Origin: Pirellulaceae bacterium
GTDB lineage: Bacteria > Planctomycetota > Planctomycetia > Pirellulales > Pirellulaceae
Assembly: GCA_028280445.1 (NCBI GenBank)
Contig: JANQLU010000013.1
Span: 1 to 64,000 of the forward strand
Direction of reading: 5' to 3'
DNA: 64,000 bases
Below are positions 28,288-37,197 of the stretch, piece by piece. Position 1 is the stretch's first letter. Each line of letters begins with the position of its first letter. The notes under the pieces are model-generated. The model had not been told where the DNA came from, ran no database searches, and saw only the letters and a program-made list of their open reading frames with translations. Both the position numbers and the translations under genes were made by a program.

Positions 28288-28317
28288 TGGGGCAGCGTAT
28301 CCTGGGGCAGCGTATCC
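28288..28317. repeat. Perfect 15-bp tandem duplication
   Basis: TGGGGCAGCGTATCC occurs twice in direct succession in the promoter region between the divergent sulfatase and SWIM genes. Related GGGGCAG-type sequence may belong to another repeat family. Confidence 0.8.
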
Positions 28318-28365
28318 TATAAAGAAAATCATCGACTGAGCTTAATTCGTCACAAATAGAATTTC

Positions 28366-29727
28366 ATGGCAGCCGTAATCGACTACACCTATCGCTATCC
28401 ATTTTCTTCGGATCTTACAACGGACGCCGACGGTCGATTGGGTGTCAGTCTTGCAACTTGTGACCGACGGCTCGCGCACCCACATTTTTTTCGCGGTAAA
28501 GTATTACGACCGCGGCAGTTTGCTCAATTGTTGCTCGTACTCAGCAAAGTCGTCAGAACCCATTTTTTTTTGCCGCGTCCAACGGTCATGGACCCCTTCG
28601 TCACCAGTTCGCCCCAAATGCTGCGTCTTGAGGGTTTTAGCGGCTGCTGTGGTGTTTACGTGCGGGTGGATCTCGAGGCCAACGCATTTGACGGCGAGAT
28701 AATTGCGCACGGAACCACCAACGTCGATTTCAATGATCCGATTTGTGGGGCGTTGAATCGGATTCAGGAAAGTCATGAGATTCAACTCAACGTCGGCCGT
28801 GATCAACTGGAATTGGAAGCTTTCGATCAAAAGATTGTCGAAAAGAAAGTCAAAATGCCCATTCGCTGGATCAAAAGTTTCAGCGAAGTTCAAGCTTATC
28901 TGCCGCGTTTGCAGCCACGAATCGAAGTCAGCGGTGGCGAGGCACTGCGTTTTTTTCGAAGTCTGCCAAAATCGGGCGCTCCTAAACAGCGAACCTGGGT
29001 GGTACCGATGGGAAAATCACTGCGACTTTCTCAGCGACCCAGCCGTGACGGCGTTGCCTTCATGGGGACACATCGGACTCGCATTTTGGAACCGCTGTTC
29101 CACCAAGCCGGTTCCTTGCGTGTTTACGATGATCCCGAAACCGGGGTCAACGCCTGGGAATATCGGTCTCCCGTTGCTCGGATGATTTTGTTGCTGAGCC
29201 CTGAAGTGTTTCGAGGTTTTTCAGGCGAGGGACAACTGCTCCAACAGCTTTCACGCAACGACTGGAAAGATATTCTGGACGAAGTTCAAAAACAACTGAC
29301 GACGGAACATTCGGTCGACATCGATCGTGTTTCCGACCAATTGAATTGTGACCGCCAAAGCGTTTCAGCTGCGCTGTCAGTTTTGGGCTCACGCGGGCTC
29401 GCTGGGTTTGATTTGAATAGCGAATCCTATTTTTACCGCGAACTTCCGTTTAACCTTGAGGATGTTGAAAAATTGCAACCACGTCTCAAGGACGCTCGCA
29501 AACTGGTCGAAGCTGGCAGTGTTCAGATTTCCCAAACTTACGATCATCGGGAATCGGCACCGGAGTATGACGTGTCTGTTCCCGGAACCGGAGTGCAACA
29601 TTTTGTGAGATTGAGAAACGATATGGACCGCTGTTCATGCCCTTGGTTCAGTCGATTTCAGGGCCAGCGCGGACCCTGTAAACATATCCTTGCAGCGCGA
29701 TTAGTCGTAGACGAGACACAATCGTGA
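28366..29727 (+). CDS. SWIM zinc-finger domain protein
   Basis: The 453-residue product ends in a SWIM zinc-binding motif at about residues 408-445: CSCPWFSRFQ then GPCKHILAAR (CxC...CxH). SWIM domains bind DNA or proteins. The preceding region includes a winged-helix-like stretch (VDIDRVSDQLNCDRQSVSAA). The N-terminal part is conserved among bacterial SWIM proteins that are encoded next to DUF6493-type proteins. The next gene, 49 bp away, is such a candidate. In other bacteria these travel with MoxR ATPase and VWA-domain genes; none is present here. Confidence 0.88.
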   Translation: MAAVIDYTYRYPFSSDLTTDADGRLGVSLATCDRRLAHPHFFRGKVLRPRQFAQLLLVLSKVVRTHFFLPRPTVMDPFVTSSPQMLRLEGFSGCCGVYVRVDLEANAFDGEIIAHGTTNVDFNDPICGALNRIQESHEIQLNVGRDQLELEAFDQKIVEKKVKMPIRWIKSFSEVQAYLPRLQPRIEVSGGEALRFFRSLPKSGAPKQRTWVVPMGKSLRLSQRPSRDGVAFMGTHRTRILEPLFHQAGSLRVYDDPETGVNAWEYRSPVARMILLLSPEVFRGFSGEGQLLQQLSRNDWKDILDEVQKQLTTEHSVDIDRVSDQLNCDRQSVSAALSVLGSRGLAGFDLNSESYFYRELPFNLEDVEKLQPRLKDARKLVEAGSVQISQTYDHRESAPEYDVSVPGTGVQHFVRLRNDMDRCSCPWFSRFQGQRGPCKHILAARLVVDETQS

Positions 29728-29776
29728 ACGCGCCCAACACGCAAAATAATTTCGAAGCAAAACCATCGAGGTCTCT

Positions 29777-32700
29777 GTGACACCTAACGAATTGAAGCAA
29801 CTGATCTATCAAGGTGATGTCGACAAAATCGCCGAAGCACTTGCTAACCTGGATTCCTCGGCTCGAAGTAAATTGTCGAAAACAGCCGCCGACGTTTTTG
29901 GCGCGGTTGACGATCATGCCTGGTATCGTCGCCAGGAAAGTGCCCGCGCCAAAAAAATCAAAGCGGAATTGCTGGAAATGGGATTCGATCCTAAAAAAAT
30001 GCAATCAACATTGCGCGATGCGAGAGACACCGCAATCCTTGCGGTCTTGGGTTGTTGCCCTTTGTCGGCACTCAAAAAAGTGGATTTCTCGTTTAATTTC
30101 AGCACCAACGACGAACCACAATTTCCTCAGGCAGCTTTGAAAATCCTGGACGACCGCCGTCCAGAATGGATGGATGAACTGGTTGAATCCTGGCTGACTC
30201 CAAACTCGGATTCCTTTCGAAAACTCAAATGGTGGTTCCTCAACCAAATGATTCAAAAAGGAATCTGCCAAAAACCTGCGGGACAAGACTACTACCATGT
30301 GATGGTCACCCATGCGGCCATCGACCACAATTCCAAACTGCAAAAATTGGCTCAGCAGGAGTTAGTCGAATCAGACGGATTTCTGGAATCAGATGTCTAC
30401 CGGATTTTCGAATACGATACGGATGCCTTTGCTTACGATTGGACCGGGTGGGCTAAGTTTTTGAAACAACTTGTTGATCGAGGCATGGTCGAACGTGAAC
30501 AGATCATTCGCTGTGCTGTCCGGGCTTCATCTAATCGTTTTCGTCAAAACACGCTGACAGGCCTCCTCAAATTCCTGGATTCGCTGTCGATCACACCTGC
30601 AGAGTGGCAGGCCAATTTAGATGAATTGTTCGCTTTTCTGCACAACCAAACATCGAGCGTTGTGACGTTTGCCATCAAGAAACTTAAAGAACTTTACAAA
30701 TCTGGCGCCATCGATCCAGAAAATTTATTGCAATCATTGCCCGCCGTATTTCAATGTCCAACGAAAGGCCAACCCAAAACGGCGCTAACGCTAATCCAAC
30801 AGGTTGCGAAAAAACATGACGCCTTGATCCCATTGGCAATCGGAGCGGTTGTTCAGGCGCTGGACCACTCTGATTCTGATGTCCAGGAAAAAGCTTTGCA
30901 ATTGTTGGAGCAATGGTCCGATCGCGCGCACCCTGATCATGCCGCGGCCATCCGTGAGCGCTACGAACATCTGCCAAAAGTTTTTGTTTCCCAGGCCAGT
31001 CAAATTGCCGATTCGATCGACGGTGGAACTTCTCCAACGCAAAACACATCCGATAGTTCTGATAGCCCATCAATGCAACCTCTATCCTGGCCCTCGGAAC
31101 TGGACGCAATCAACGAGCCGTGGCGAACGTACATTTGCCTGGAGAAATTCGAAAAAACATTGAAACAGCCAGTGTTTCCTCCGTCATTGAAATTTGAAAT
31201 TCATCAAGTGCCAGTGTTGTCGGCATTGAAACCTGTCACGCCGATCCGCGATCATGTCGAACTCATTGATCGGGTTGCTCACGCGATTGAATCGGTGGAC
31301 GATGCCATGGAAGCAGAGCTAATTCTGGACGGAATCAGTCGACTGGGGGCCGTTTCCACCGACATGGGAAAAATTGCAACACCGGTTGGCAAACGACTCA
31401 ACAAATACTTCGCTATGGGGGACCCCCAGGGAATCGCTTCGGCAAAAGACAGCGCCCAAACAGAACAGTTGCTACGATTCGTTTTGAAAGTGCCTGAACC
31501 CAAACGCAACAAAGAAGATTTGGAGTTTATTTTTGCACCGAGTGAATTGGATCTCCCTCACGCCCAATTCTACGCGGCACGCATTGTCGAACTCACCAGC
31601 CAACTGCAAACGAATCCGCCTGGCCCGTTATTGTCTGCGCCAACGCATCAACGAGGGTGGATCGACCCACTCGTGTTTGCCAAGCGCGTTGCTGAGAGAA
31701 TCAGATCCGGCAGCGAAATTGGTAAGATCGATTTTCTTCTGGCGCTTTTGCGGCTTGCACCAGAAAATCGTGACGATGCGATTCAAGAACTTCCTGACGA
31801 CGACTCATCCTGGATTCAATTGGCACTGTTCGCTTGTAATCGCCCCGCGCAGCAAATCGACGGTTTAGAAAATTGCGACATTGTACATCTACATATCGCT
31901 GCCCATGCTCGAACAAAATCCGTTGACGATTCGGAACTTCAGCGGCTTGGTTTGGATCCCAAAATCCAACACGGTGGTCCGCCAGTTCAAATCGATGCTG
32001 CAGCGTTTGTAAAAAATCAAAAAAAAGTCAATCGGTTTAAAACCATCACGTCCCACAAGATTCTCAACAAGCTCTATTTCACTGGCGGAAAGTACAACGA
32101 ATGGGGATATTCTGTTTGGCGAACTCAAATGAACGCTTGGAATTCGAAAAGGTCGAATGACCATTACTTGGCATACGCGGCCGCCGAGTTGCGGGGCAGA
32201 ATCAATGACAACAGTTTGGTGTCAGAGCCGATGCACGCTTTTTTCGAGGAGCTGTTTGAAGAGGACCGAGTCTGGAACAGTATGGCACATTTAGTTGCGA
32301 CTCTCGGTCTCATTGGGAAAAGCAGTGACGCCAAAGGGCAAGCGATCGACGCACTCATTATTTCGATCGAAGATGGGCGGGCAGACGCCAACGTATTGGG
32401 GCAAATCGTTGCAGCGGTTTTTAATCGCGGTCTTGGCGTTCCCAAACGCCTCGCCGATTCGCTCACCGAAATTTGCCGAGTCTCGTCGCTCCATACCTGG
32501 TTTGCCACTTTAACCGTTGAGCCATTAATTGCGAGTTTCAAAAATTTGCCAACCGGTGCAGCAGACGTAATGGAGTTGTATCTAAATGGTTTGCTGGAAC
32601 TTGACCTGGCCGCGCCGGCAAATGTGATCGAAGTTTGTAACAACATCAAAGGTTCTAGCAAGTCGGCCAAAGTGGCAAAGCGAATTGTGGCGGTCGATGG

Positions 32701-32797
32701 TCGAGCTCACTCACCAAAACGCGATGAGGCTAAATCCATGGCACTGCAATCACGTCTTGCGCGCGCACAGCGCTGGCAAAACGCATCTCGGCAGTAA
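29777..32797 (+). CDS. Large helical-repeat protein, DUF6493-like partner of the SWIM protein
   Basis: The 1006-residue product starts at GTG with a weak GAGG sequence upstream. It has no signal peptide or membrane segment and consists mostly of HEAT/armadillo-like helical pairs. The N terminus (LKQLIYQGDVDKIAEALANL followed by LDSSARSKLSK) recalls DUF6493 proteins, which occur beside SWIM-domain genes. This assignment is from memory of the family's pattern. The central part contains a low-complexity linker (DSIDGGTSPTQNTSDSSDSP). Function unknown; a complex with the SWIM protein is inferred from adjacency. Confidence 0.8.
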   Translation: MTPNELKQLIYQGDVDKIAEALANLDSSARSKLSKTAADVFGAVDDHAWYRRQESARAKKIKAELLEMGFDPKKMQSTLRDARDTAILAVLGCCPLSALKKVDFSFNFSTNDEPQFPQAALKILDDRRPEWMDELVESWLTPNSDSFRKLKWWFLNQMIQKGICQKPAGQDYYHVMVTHAAIDHNSKLQKLAQQELVESDGFLESDVYRIFEYDTDAFAYDWTGWAKFLKQLVDRGMVEREQIIRCAVRASSNRFRQNTLTGLLKFLDSLSITPAEWQANLDELFAFLHNQTSSVVTFAIKKLKELYKSGAIDPENLLQSLPAVFQCPTKGQPKTALTLIQQVAKKHDALIPLAIGAVVQALDHSDSDVQEKALQLLEQWSDRAHPDHAAAIRERYEHLPKVFVSQASQIADSIDGGTSPTQNTSDSSDSPSMQPLSWPSELDAINEPWRTYICLEKFEKTLKQPVFPPSLKFEIHQVPVLSALKPVTPIRDHVELIDRVAHAIESVDDAMEAELILDGISRLGAVSTDMGKIATPVGKRLNKYFAMGDPQGIASAKDSAQTEQLLRFVLKVPEPKRNKEDLEFIFAPSELDLPHAQFYAARIVELTSQLQTNPPGPLLSAPTHQRGWIDPLVFAKRVAERIRSGSEIGKIDFLLALLRLAPENRDDAIQELPDDDSSWIQLALFACNRPAQQIDGLENCDIVHLHIAAHARTKSVDDSELQRLGLDPKIQHGGPPVQIDAAAFVKNQKKVNRFKTITSHKILNKLYFTGGKYNEWGYSVWRTQMNAWNSKRSNDHYLAYAAAELRGRINDNSLVSEPMHAFFEELFEEDRVWNSMAHLVATLGLIGKSSDAKGQAIDALIISIEDGRADANVLGQIVAAVFNRGLGVPKRLADSLTEICRVSSLHTWFATLTVEPLIASFKNLPTGAADVMELYLNGLLELDLAAPANVIEVCNNIKGSSKSAKVAKRIVAVDGRAHSPKRDEAKSMALQSRLARAQRWQNASRQ

Positions 32798-32816
32798 CCG
32801 GTGATTAGCGGTTGAA

Positions 32817-32981
32817 TTATCCATCCGCAGCGGATTTGGACTGCAGTTTTGATTTTTCGATGTCAATGATTTGCCGCACACGCGCAACCAATTCGGCGTT
32901 GCCATCTTGGAGGACTTCGAACAGAGCTTCTTTTTCGGGCAAATACACTTTGGCAAAATGCGGATCTTGGTCAATGACAAC
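32817..32981 (-). pseudogene. Gene remnant (54 sense codons, no start codon)
   Basis: On the minus strand a frame reading DQDPHFAKVYLPEKEALFEV and then DGNAELVARVRQIIDIEKSK ends at TAA. It looks protein-like in composition and amphipathic pattern. It has no ATG, GTG or TTG near its beginning and is closed upstream by TAA. It is probably the 3' end of a truncated gene; a non-canonical ATT start is a less likely alternative. The family was not recognised. Confidence 0.35.
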
Positions 32982-33060
32982 TTACCAAGCGATGTTTATG
33001 GTAAAGTGCAGTTTTTGTTAGCTTCCTCAGCGTTTCAATCAATCAACATTTTTCGAATCT

Positions 33061-34500
33061 ATGCCGGACAACGTGTTCTATCGAAATTTGTTTCAGATCA
33101 AGTTCAATATTATGCTTTTGATCTTGGTGGCAGTGTTGGTGGCCATCCTGTTGAGTCCCATCTCGTATCAGTTGAGTCAGCCACATGAGAAACTGTTGCG
33201 AATCGACGACATTCGATTTTCGCCGGATGGCAAAAATATCCTGCTCGATGCACTCAGCATGAAAAACTTGGCGCGAAATTATGTTCGTGTTTCTCTCGAC
33301 CAATCGGATACTCCCCGATTCGTCGTCACACATCCTCCATCACAAAAATTGTACCGGGCGTCGGTTGCGCATTTTGATAATCAACAAAAGATCATTCTGG
33401 AGGCCCATTTCGACGATTATTTTGTCGCCCGAACGATGTACGCTCTGGAGCTCGCCGGCTCAAGCGGCCGTGAACAACAACCGCCAAGAAACGCGACACA
33501 AGAGGAACGGCGGCAAGCGATCGCAAATGCGAGTAATCGCCACCGCTGGAGTCTTCGCGATTTGAAATCGGGAATCCCCAATCAAATCAGATTGAATATG
33601 AATCCTATTTCGCAAATTCGCCCCGGCGATGAATTCTGGTTCAGTTGGCGAACACCGGATGACAAAATATTTCAATTGTGGAAACGAATCGCGCCCGATG
33701 GTTCAGTTCTGGTCGCCAAGATCGATCAAAATGGAGGGGTCATTCGAGAAATCGATTTGGGAGTCACCACAACTGTTAATGTGTTTGGCAACGTTCGGTT
33801 TTTAGCCAAACAGGAAATCGTATTTCCGTCAGCCAATTGCCAACATTTTGTGATCTCACACAAACGGGGCAAAAGTGATTCGATTGTCGATATCAGATTG
33901 TACGACAAGCAATTAAATTTGCTGGCCAAAGATTTTGGTACCATTTTTCAATTTTCTCAAAACGGTCAATATCTCGCGGCCTACTCACACAGTGACGATC
34001 TTTTTCGAATCATTCGCGTCTCTGATGGCGAAACGATTTTTGAACGTGCTATCCGCATTTCAAAATTGGAACAGATCGACAAAGTGGCGGTTAGCAATGA
34101 CGGTCAACGGCTGGCCATTGGCTATGAATCGAAACGAGGTTTTTGGCGGCAAGTGATCGTTTTGGACACCGCGGCTCAAAAGCGAATCTATAAATCAGAA
34201 CCGTGGCCGTTTCCATACTTTGTCACTTTTCTTCTGCTCATAGCTTGGGGGCTGCTTTGGGGGCGATTTTGTTTGAAGCCCGTAAAACCGCTTCCCATGG
34301 GCGCGCGGTCGATGCGTTGGATATTTGCTTATGCCATCATATTCGGCGCTGGCGCTACGTTTATTTGGTTTGGGTACTTGGGTGTGATCGATGGATGGAT
34401 GCACGTCATCTGGGGTTTGTTTTATGCAATTTTCTTGGTCCCCGTTATTACCAGGCCATACATCGAAACCGATGGAACTGAGACTCCTGACGTAGAGTAG
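33061..34500 (+). CDS. Membrane protein with WD40-like periplasmic domain, unknown function
   Basis: The 479-residue product has one N-terminal transmembrane helix (about 17-35, IMLLILVAVLVAILLSPIS). A propeller-like middle domain of about 330 residues includes IRFSPDGKNILLDAL and VAVSNDGQRLAIGYE, as in TolB/WD40-like blades. Three hydrophobic helices follow near the C terminus (VTFLLLIAWGLLWG, FAYAIIFGAGATFIWFGYL, HVIWGLFYAIFLVPVI). No family was recognised. The TAG stop codon belongs to a family B repeat that begins at the last codon, so the original C terminus may have been slightly longer or different. Confidence 0.75.
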   Translation: MPDNVFYRNLFQIKFNIMLLILVAVLVAILLSPISYQLSQPHEKLLRIDDIRFSPDGKNILLDALSMKNLARNYVRVSLDQSDTPRFVVTHPPSQKLYRASVAHFDNQQKIILEAHFDDYFVARTMYALELAGSSGREQQPPRNATQEERRQAIANASNRHRWSLRDLKSGIPNQIRLNMNPISQIRPGDEFWFSWRTPDDKIFQLWKRIAPDGSVLVAKIDQNGGVIREIDLGVTTTVNVFGNVRFLAKQEIVFPSANCQHFVISHKRGKSDSIVDIRLYDKQLNLLAKDFGTIFQFSQNGQYLAAYSHSDDLFRIIRVSDGETIFERAIRISKLEQIDKVAVSNDGQRLAIGYESKRGFWRQVIVLDTAAQKRIYKSEPWPFPYFVTFLLLIAWGLLWGRFCLKPVKPLPMGARSMRWIFAYAIIFGAGATFIWFGYLGVIDGWMHVIWGLFYAIFLVPVITRPYIETDGTETPDVE

Positions 34501-34552
34501 GGCCGGTTCCCACCGGCCAATCCAACAAACGGCCGGTGGGAACCGGCCCTAC
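34497..34552. repeat. Palindromic repeat, family B, supplying a stop codon
   Basis: A perfect copy: GTAGGGCCGGTTCCCACCGG pairs with its inverse around a CAATCCAACAAAC loop. The first TAG of the element is the stop codon of the upstream membrane-protein gene. Confidence 0.9.
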
Positions 34553-34572
34553 TTGTCACGTAACGAATTGCG

Positions 34573-34616
34573 GACAGGATCAACAGGATTTTGAAGACTA
34601 TCCTGTTCATCCTGTC
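34573..34616. repeat. Palindromic repeat, family E
   Basis: GACAGGATCAACAGGAT pairs with ATCCTGTTCATCCTGTC. Flanks (GAATTGCG before, AAAATTTCAAA after) are shared with the copy at 37131-37175, so the unit is about 65 bp. Confidence 0.8.
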
Positions 34617-34865
34617 AAAATTTCAAATCGCATTGGCGCACTCAAACGTCGGCCACAATGTGGAATCGTCTCAATCATTATTTGACATAAAAATTGACTC
34701 AAAAAACGAATAATTGTTCTTTTCAAAACGACATTTCACTGCAATATTGTCGGTGAGGAGCAAAAACGATTTATGAACTAACAGTCGAAATCGGTATTTT
34801 GCGAATACTCCTCGACCAGTCCTTTACTCCCTTCTTCAAATTGTTGGTATCGATAGGAGCTAACA

Positions 34866-35798
34866 ATGTCATTTCGACACTCATCTTTCGTTTTGAGCAT
34901 TTGTATTTTTTGGTTCACGAATTCTGCCGTTCATTCACAAGACCCAGATTTTGGTCAGTGGATTCCTCACCTGGAAATCAGCGAACAAGCAGCCGTCGCT
35001 CCAATCTTGGGAATCGCCGCTGATCCTAGCAAGGTGTCAATCGGTCCATGTTATTTCATTCGCGCCAATTCGACATGGACCGAATATCTTTCATGGGCCG
35101 AAGCGTTTCAGCATCCTGAATTTGCGTTTGAAAAATTTCCAAAGAGGCTGCAGCGCAATTCCGAATTCGGATTTAGTCGCAAGCACCCGATTAAGATCAT
35201 TGCAAAATCTCGCGTTGGGAGTGCGATGTTTTTTTTCGAAGAGTCAGTTCAATTCCCTGAAGAATCCGAACCACCCGTTCACCCGGTACCGACTGATTTT
35301 TTCAATATGACGATCAGTAAAGCCAATGCTCAAATCAAATTAAAAAGGAATTTTACGAAGATCATTACTCCAAAAACAAAAGCAGGGCATACAGCATACA
35401 AATTGCAAATTCGTCACGACGGGCCCAACAAAACAACACGTTCTGAACCCGTAGACATCAATCACAAATATCGACTTGCGTTTTATTTTAGAAAGAGAGA
35501 TGGAACGTGGAGTAAACCAATGGTCGAAGATTGCCAAACACAGAGCGTCACTGTAAGCATTTACAATTTTCATATTCCTCATGAATACGCAGTCAATGGA
35601 AAGTACACAATGCGAGGAGTCATCGAAGTTGCAAGATGGGCTCGTGTTCCGGCAGGAAATCCTGGTGCGCCTGGTTTGTGGAATGACTGGAAAAAAATGC
35701 CAGGTTCCCAAGCATTTTTGAAAAAACTTGACAAATCAGTTGGCAAAGAACACAGAAATAATGAAGACAATCGCGACGGAGGTGAAAATGTTAAATAA
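34866..35798 (+). CDS. Secreted protein of unknown function
   Basis: The 310-residue product starts 6 bp after a GGAG sequence and has a signal peptide ending near AVHSQ. The mature part has no recognised domain. It contains a beta-rich stretch (HPIKIIAKSRVGSAMFFFEE) and a segment reading YRLAFYFRKRDGTWSKPM that may be an immunoglobulin-like fold. The 3' end overlaps the start of the next gene by 11 bp, so the two are likely translated together. Confidence 0.75.
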   Translation: MSFRHSSFVLSICIFWFTNSAVHSQDPDFGQWIPHLEISEQAAVAPILGIAADPSKVSIGPCYFIRANSTWTEYLSWAEAFQHPEFAFEKFPKRLQRNSEFGFSRKHPIKIIAKSRVGSAMFFFEESVQFPEESEPPVHPVPTDFFNMTISKANAQIKLKRNFTKIITPKTKAGHTAYKLQIRHDGPNKTTRSEPVDINHKYRLAFYFRKRDGTWSKPMVEDCQTQSVTVSIYNFHIPHEYAVNGKYTMRGVIEVARWARVPAGNPGAPGLWNDWKKMPGSQAFLKKLDKSVGKEHRNNEDNRDGGENVK

Positions 35799-37080
35799 CA
35801 AACCATTGGTGCAATGCTTGGTTTTTGTGCTCCTGTTTTCGTTGTTGGTTTGGAACTCCGCCGCAGCCCAATTCGGTATGGAAAAGCATCTCGATGAAAA
35901 AACGTTACGAGAACTGGAAAAGCGTGTCGACCCGCCAAGTAGAGAACAACTCAATCGGGCATATAAGTTTTCCAATGGCGTTACGTTCGACGAGTTTGAT
36001 GTTTCTACCGTTCTCGATTATCAGGAAGAGTTAAAACTGTCGGAAGAGCAGTTGCAAAAACTCAAAAAATTTGACAGAGAACTGAAAAAGCTAGTCGCCA
36101 AGCATTATTTGACAAAATTCAAACGCGATAAACTAAAATTGATTCCTCACATGGATGCTAAGGGAAAATTTATTCGCGCGAGCGAGCAGTGTAAACGTGC
36201 ACTCATCTGGAAATCAAAATACGATTACTATCAAAAAACACGCAAAACCCTGACTCCTTCACAGCGCCGCCGATTGGAACAGATTTTGACGTGGGGCAGT
36301 TATTGCGAACGGGGTAGACGTTTTTCACAATGGACCAACGCCGACGTCATTGTTCTGTTTGGTTTGAATCCAGATGAGATCAGGGAATTGTTCGAAGTGG
36401 TTGGCAAAGCCGAAAAAGAGTTTCAGTCTCGATTTAAAAAATTCGAAGCCAATCAGCGAACGGCATTTCTGGCTTCACTTACTCAACAACAACGAGTGAA
36501 GTATCAACGATTATTTGATCCCAACAGAGACTTCGGAAAAAATAAAAATGTCAATTTTCCCCCGTTTTCACTTCTCGAAAACTGTGACTTTCTTGTCGAA
36601 CGGAACGTTGGAATGTCTGGAGAACAAATACGCAAAATGGAAAAATTGAGCAGTGAGTACTCAGAAAAACTGAGTCAGGCGACAAAAGGCCGGGTTACGG
36701 CACTTGAACACGCAAAAGCAGAACTTCGTGTATTCGCAGAGATGAAAGAAAAAATTCGCCAGTTGTATAGCCCGCGGCAACTGGCTGTGATCGAAAAAAA
36801 CTATCTCCGTCGAGAACTCGGCTATCATGGTCCGGTTGCCGTTGTATTTGCTGACAGTTTCATTGCCGATCAAATTGGCTTGTCACCTGCCGCAGCTCAA
36901 GCGATGAAAAAGAAAATCCTCAAGAAATTTAAAAAGGAGGATCGAGAGTTCGCCCGCAAATTGACCAAGGAAGGTTATGACAATATTTTGAAAACAGTCG
37001 GTGCCAATACACGCAAGATGCTCAAGAAATATTTTGGCGACCCACCCGATTTCGTTTTAGGCCGCTCGCCCAGGCAATGA
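35788..37080 (+). CDS. Secreted lysine-rich helical protein, LTxxQ-like motifs
   Basis: A strong GGAGGTG ribosome-binding site 4 bp before the ATG giving MLNNKPL decides the start; a signal peptide ends near SAAAQ. The 430-residue product is mainly helical and repeatedly shows L-S/T-x-x-Q motifs: LSEEQLQKLKKF, LTPSQRRRLEQI, LTQQQRVKYQRL and LSPAAAQAMKKK. These recall Spy/CpxP-type repeats and resemble the protein at 17816-18478. Function unknown; periplasmic location is expected. It is coupled to the upstream secreted protein by an 11-bp overlap. Confidence 0.78.
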   Translation: MLNNKPLVQCLVFVLLFSLLVWNSAAAQFGMEKHLDEKTLRELEKRVDPPSREQLNRAYKFSNGVTFDEFDVSTVLDYQEELKLSEEQLQKLKKFDRELKKLVAKHYLTKFKRDKLKLIPHMDAKGKFIRASEQCKRALIWKSKYDYYQKTRKTLTPSQRRRLEQILTWGSYCERGRRFSQWTNADVIVLFGLNPDEIRELFEVVGKAEKEFQSRFKKFEANQRTAFLASLTQQQRVKYQRLFDPNRDFGKNKNVNFPPFSLLENCDFLVERNVGMSGEQIRKMEKLSSEYSEKLSQATKGRVTALEHAKAELRVFAEMKEKIRQLYSPRQLAVIEKNYLRRELGYHGPVAVVFADSFIADQIGLSPAAAQAMKKKILKKFKKEDREFARKLTKEGYDNILKTVGANTRKMLKKYFGDPPDFVLGRSPRQ

Positions 37081-37130
37081 CGGAGTGCAGTACCATGCGC
37101 TAATCCCGAATTGTCTCGTATCGAATTGCG

Positions 37131-37175
37131 GACAGGATTAACAGGATTTTTGGAACTTATCCTGTTCATCCTGTC
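37131..37175. repeat. Palindromic repeat, family E
   Basis: GACAGGATTAACAGGAT and ATCCTGTTCATCCTGTC form the stem. It lies between convergent genes, 50 bp past the upstream stop codon, and is nearly identical to the copy at 34573-34616, including its flanks. Confidence 0.8.
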
Positions 37176-37197
37176 AAAATTTCAAACCACAACAGAA

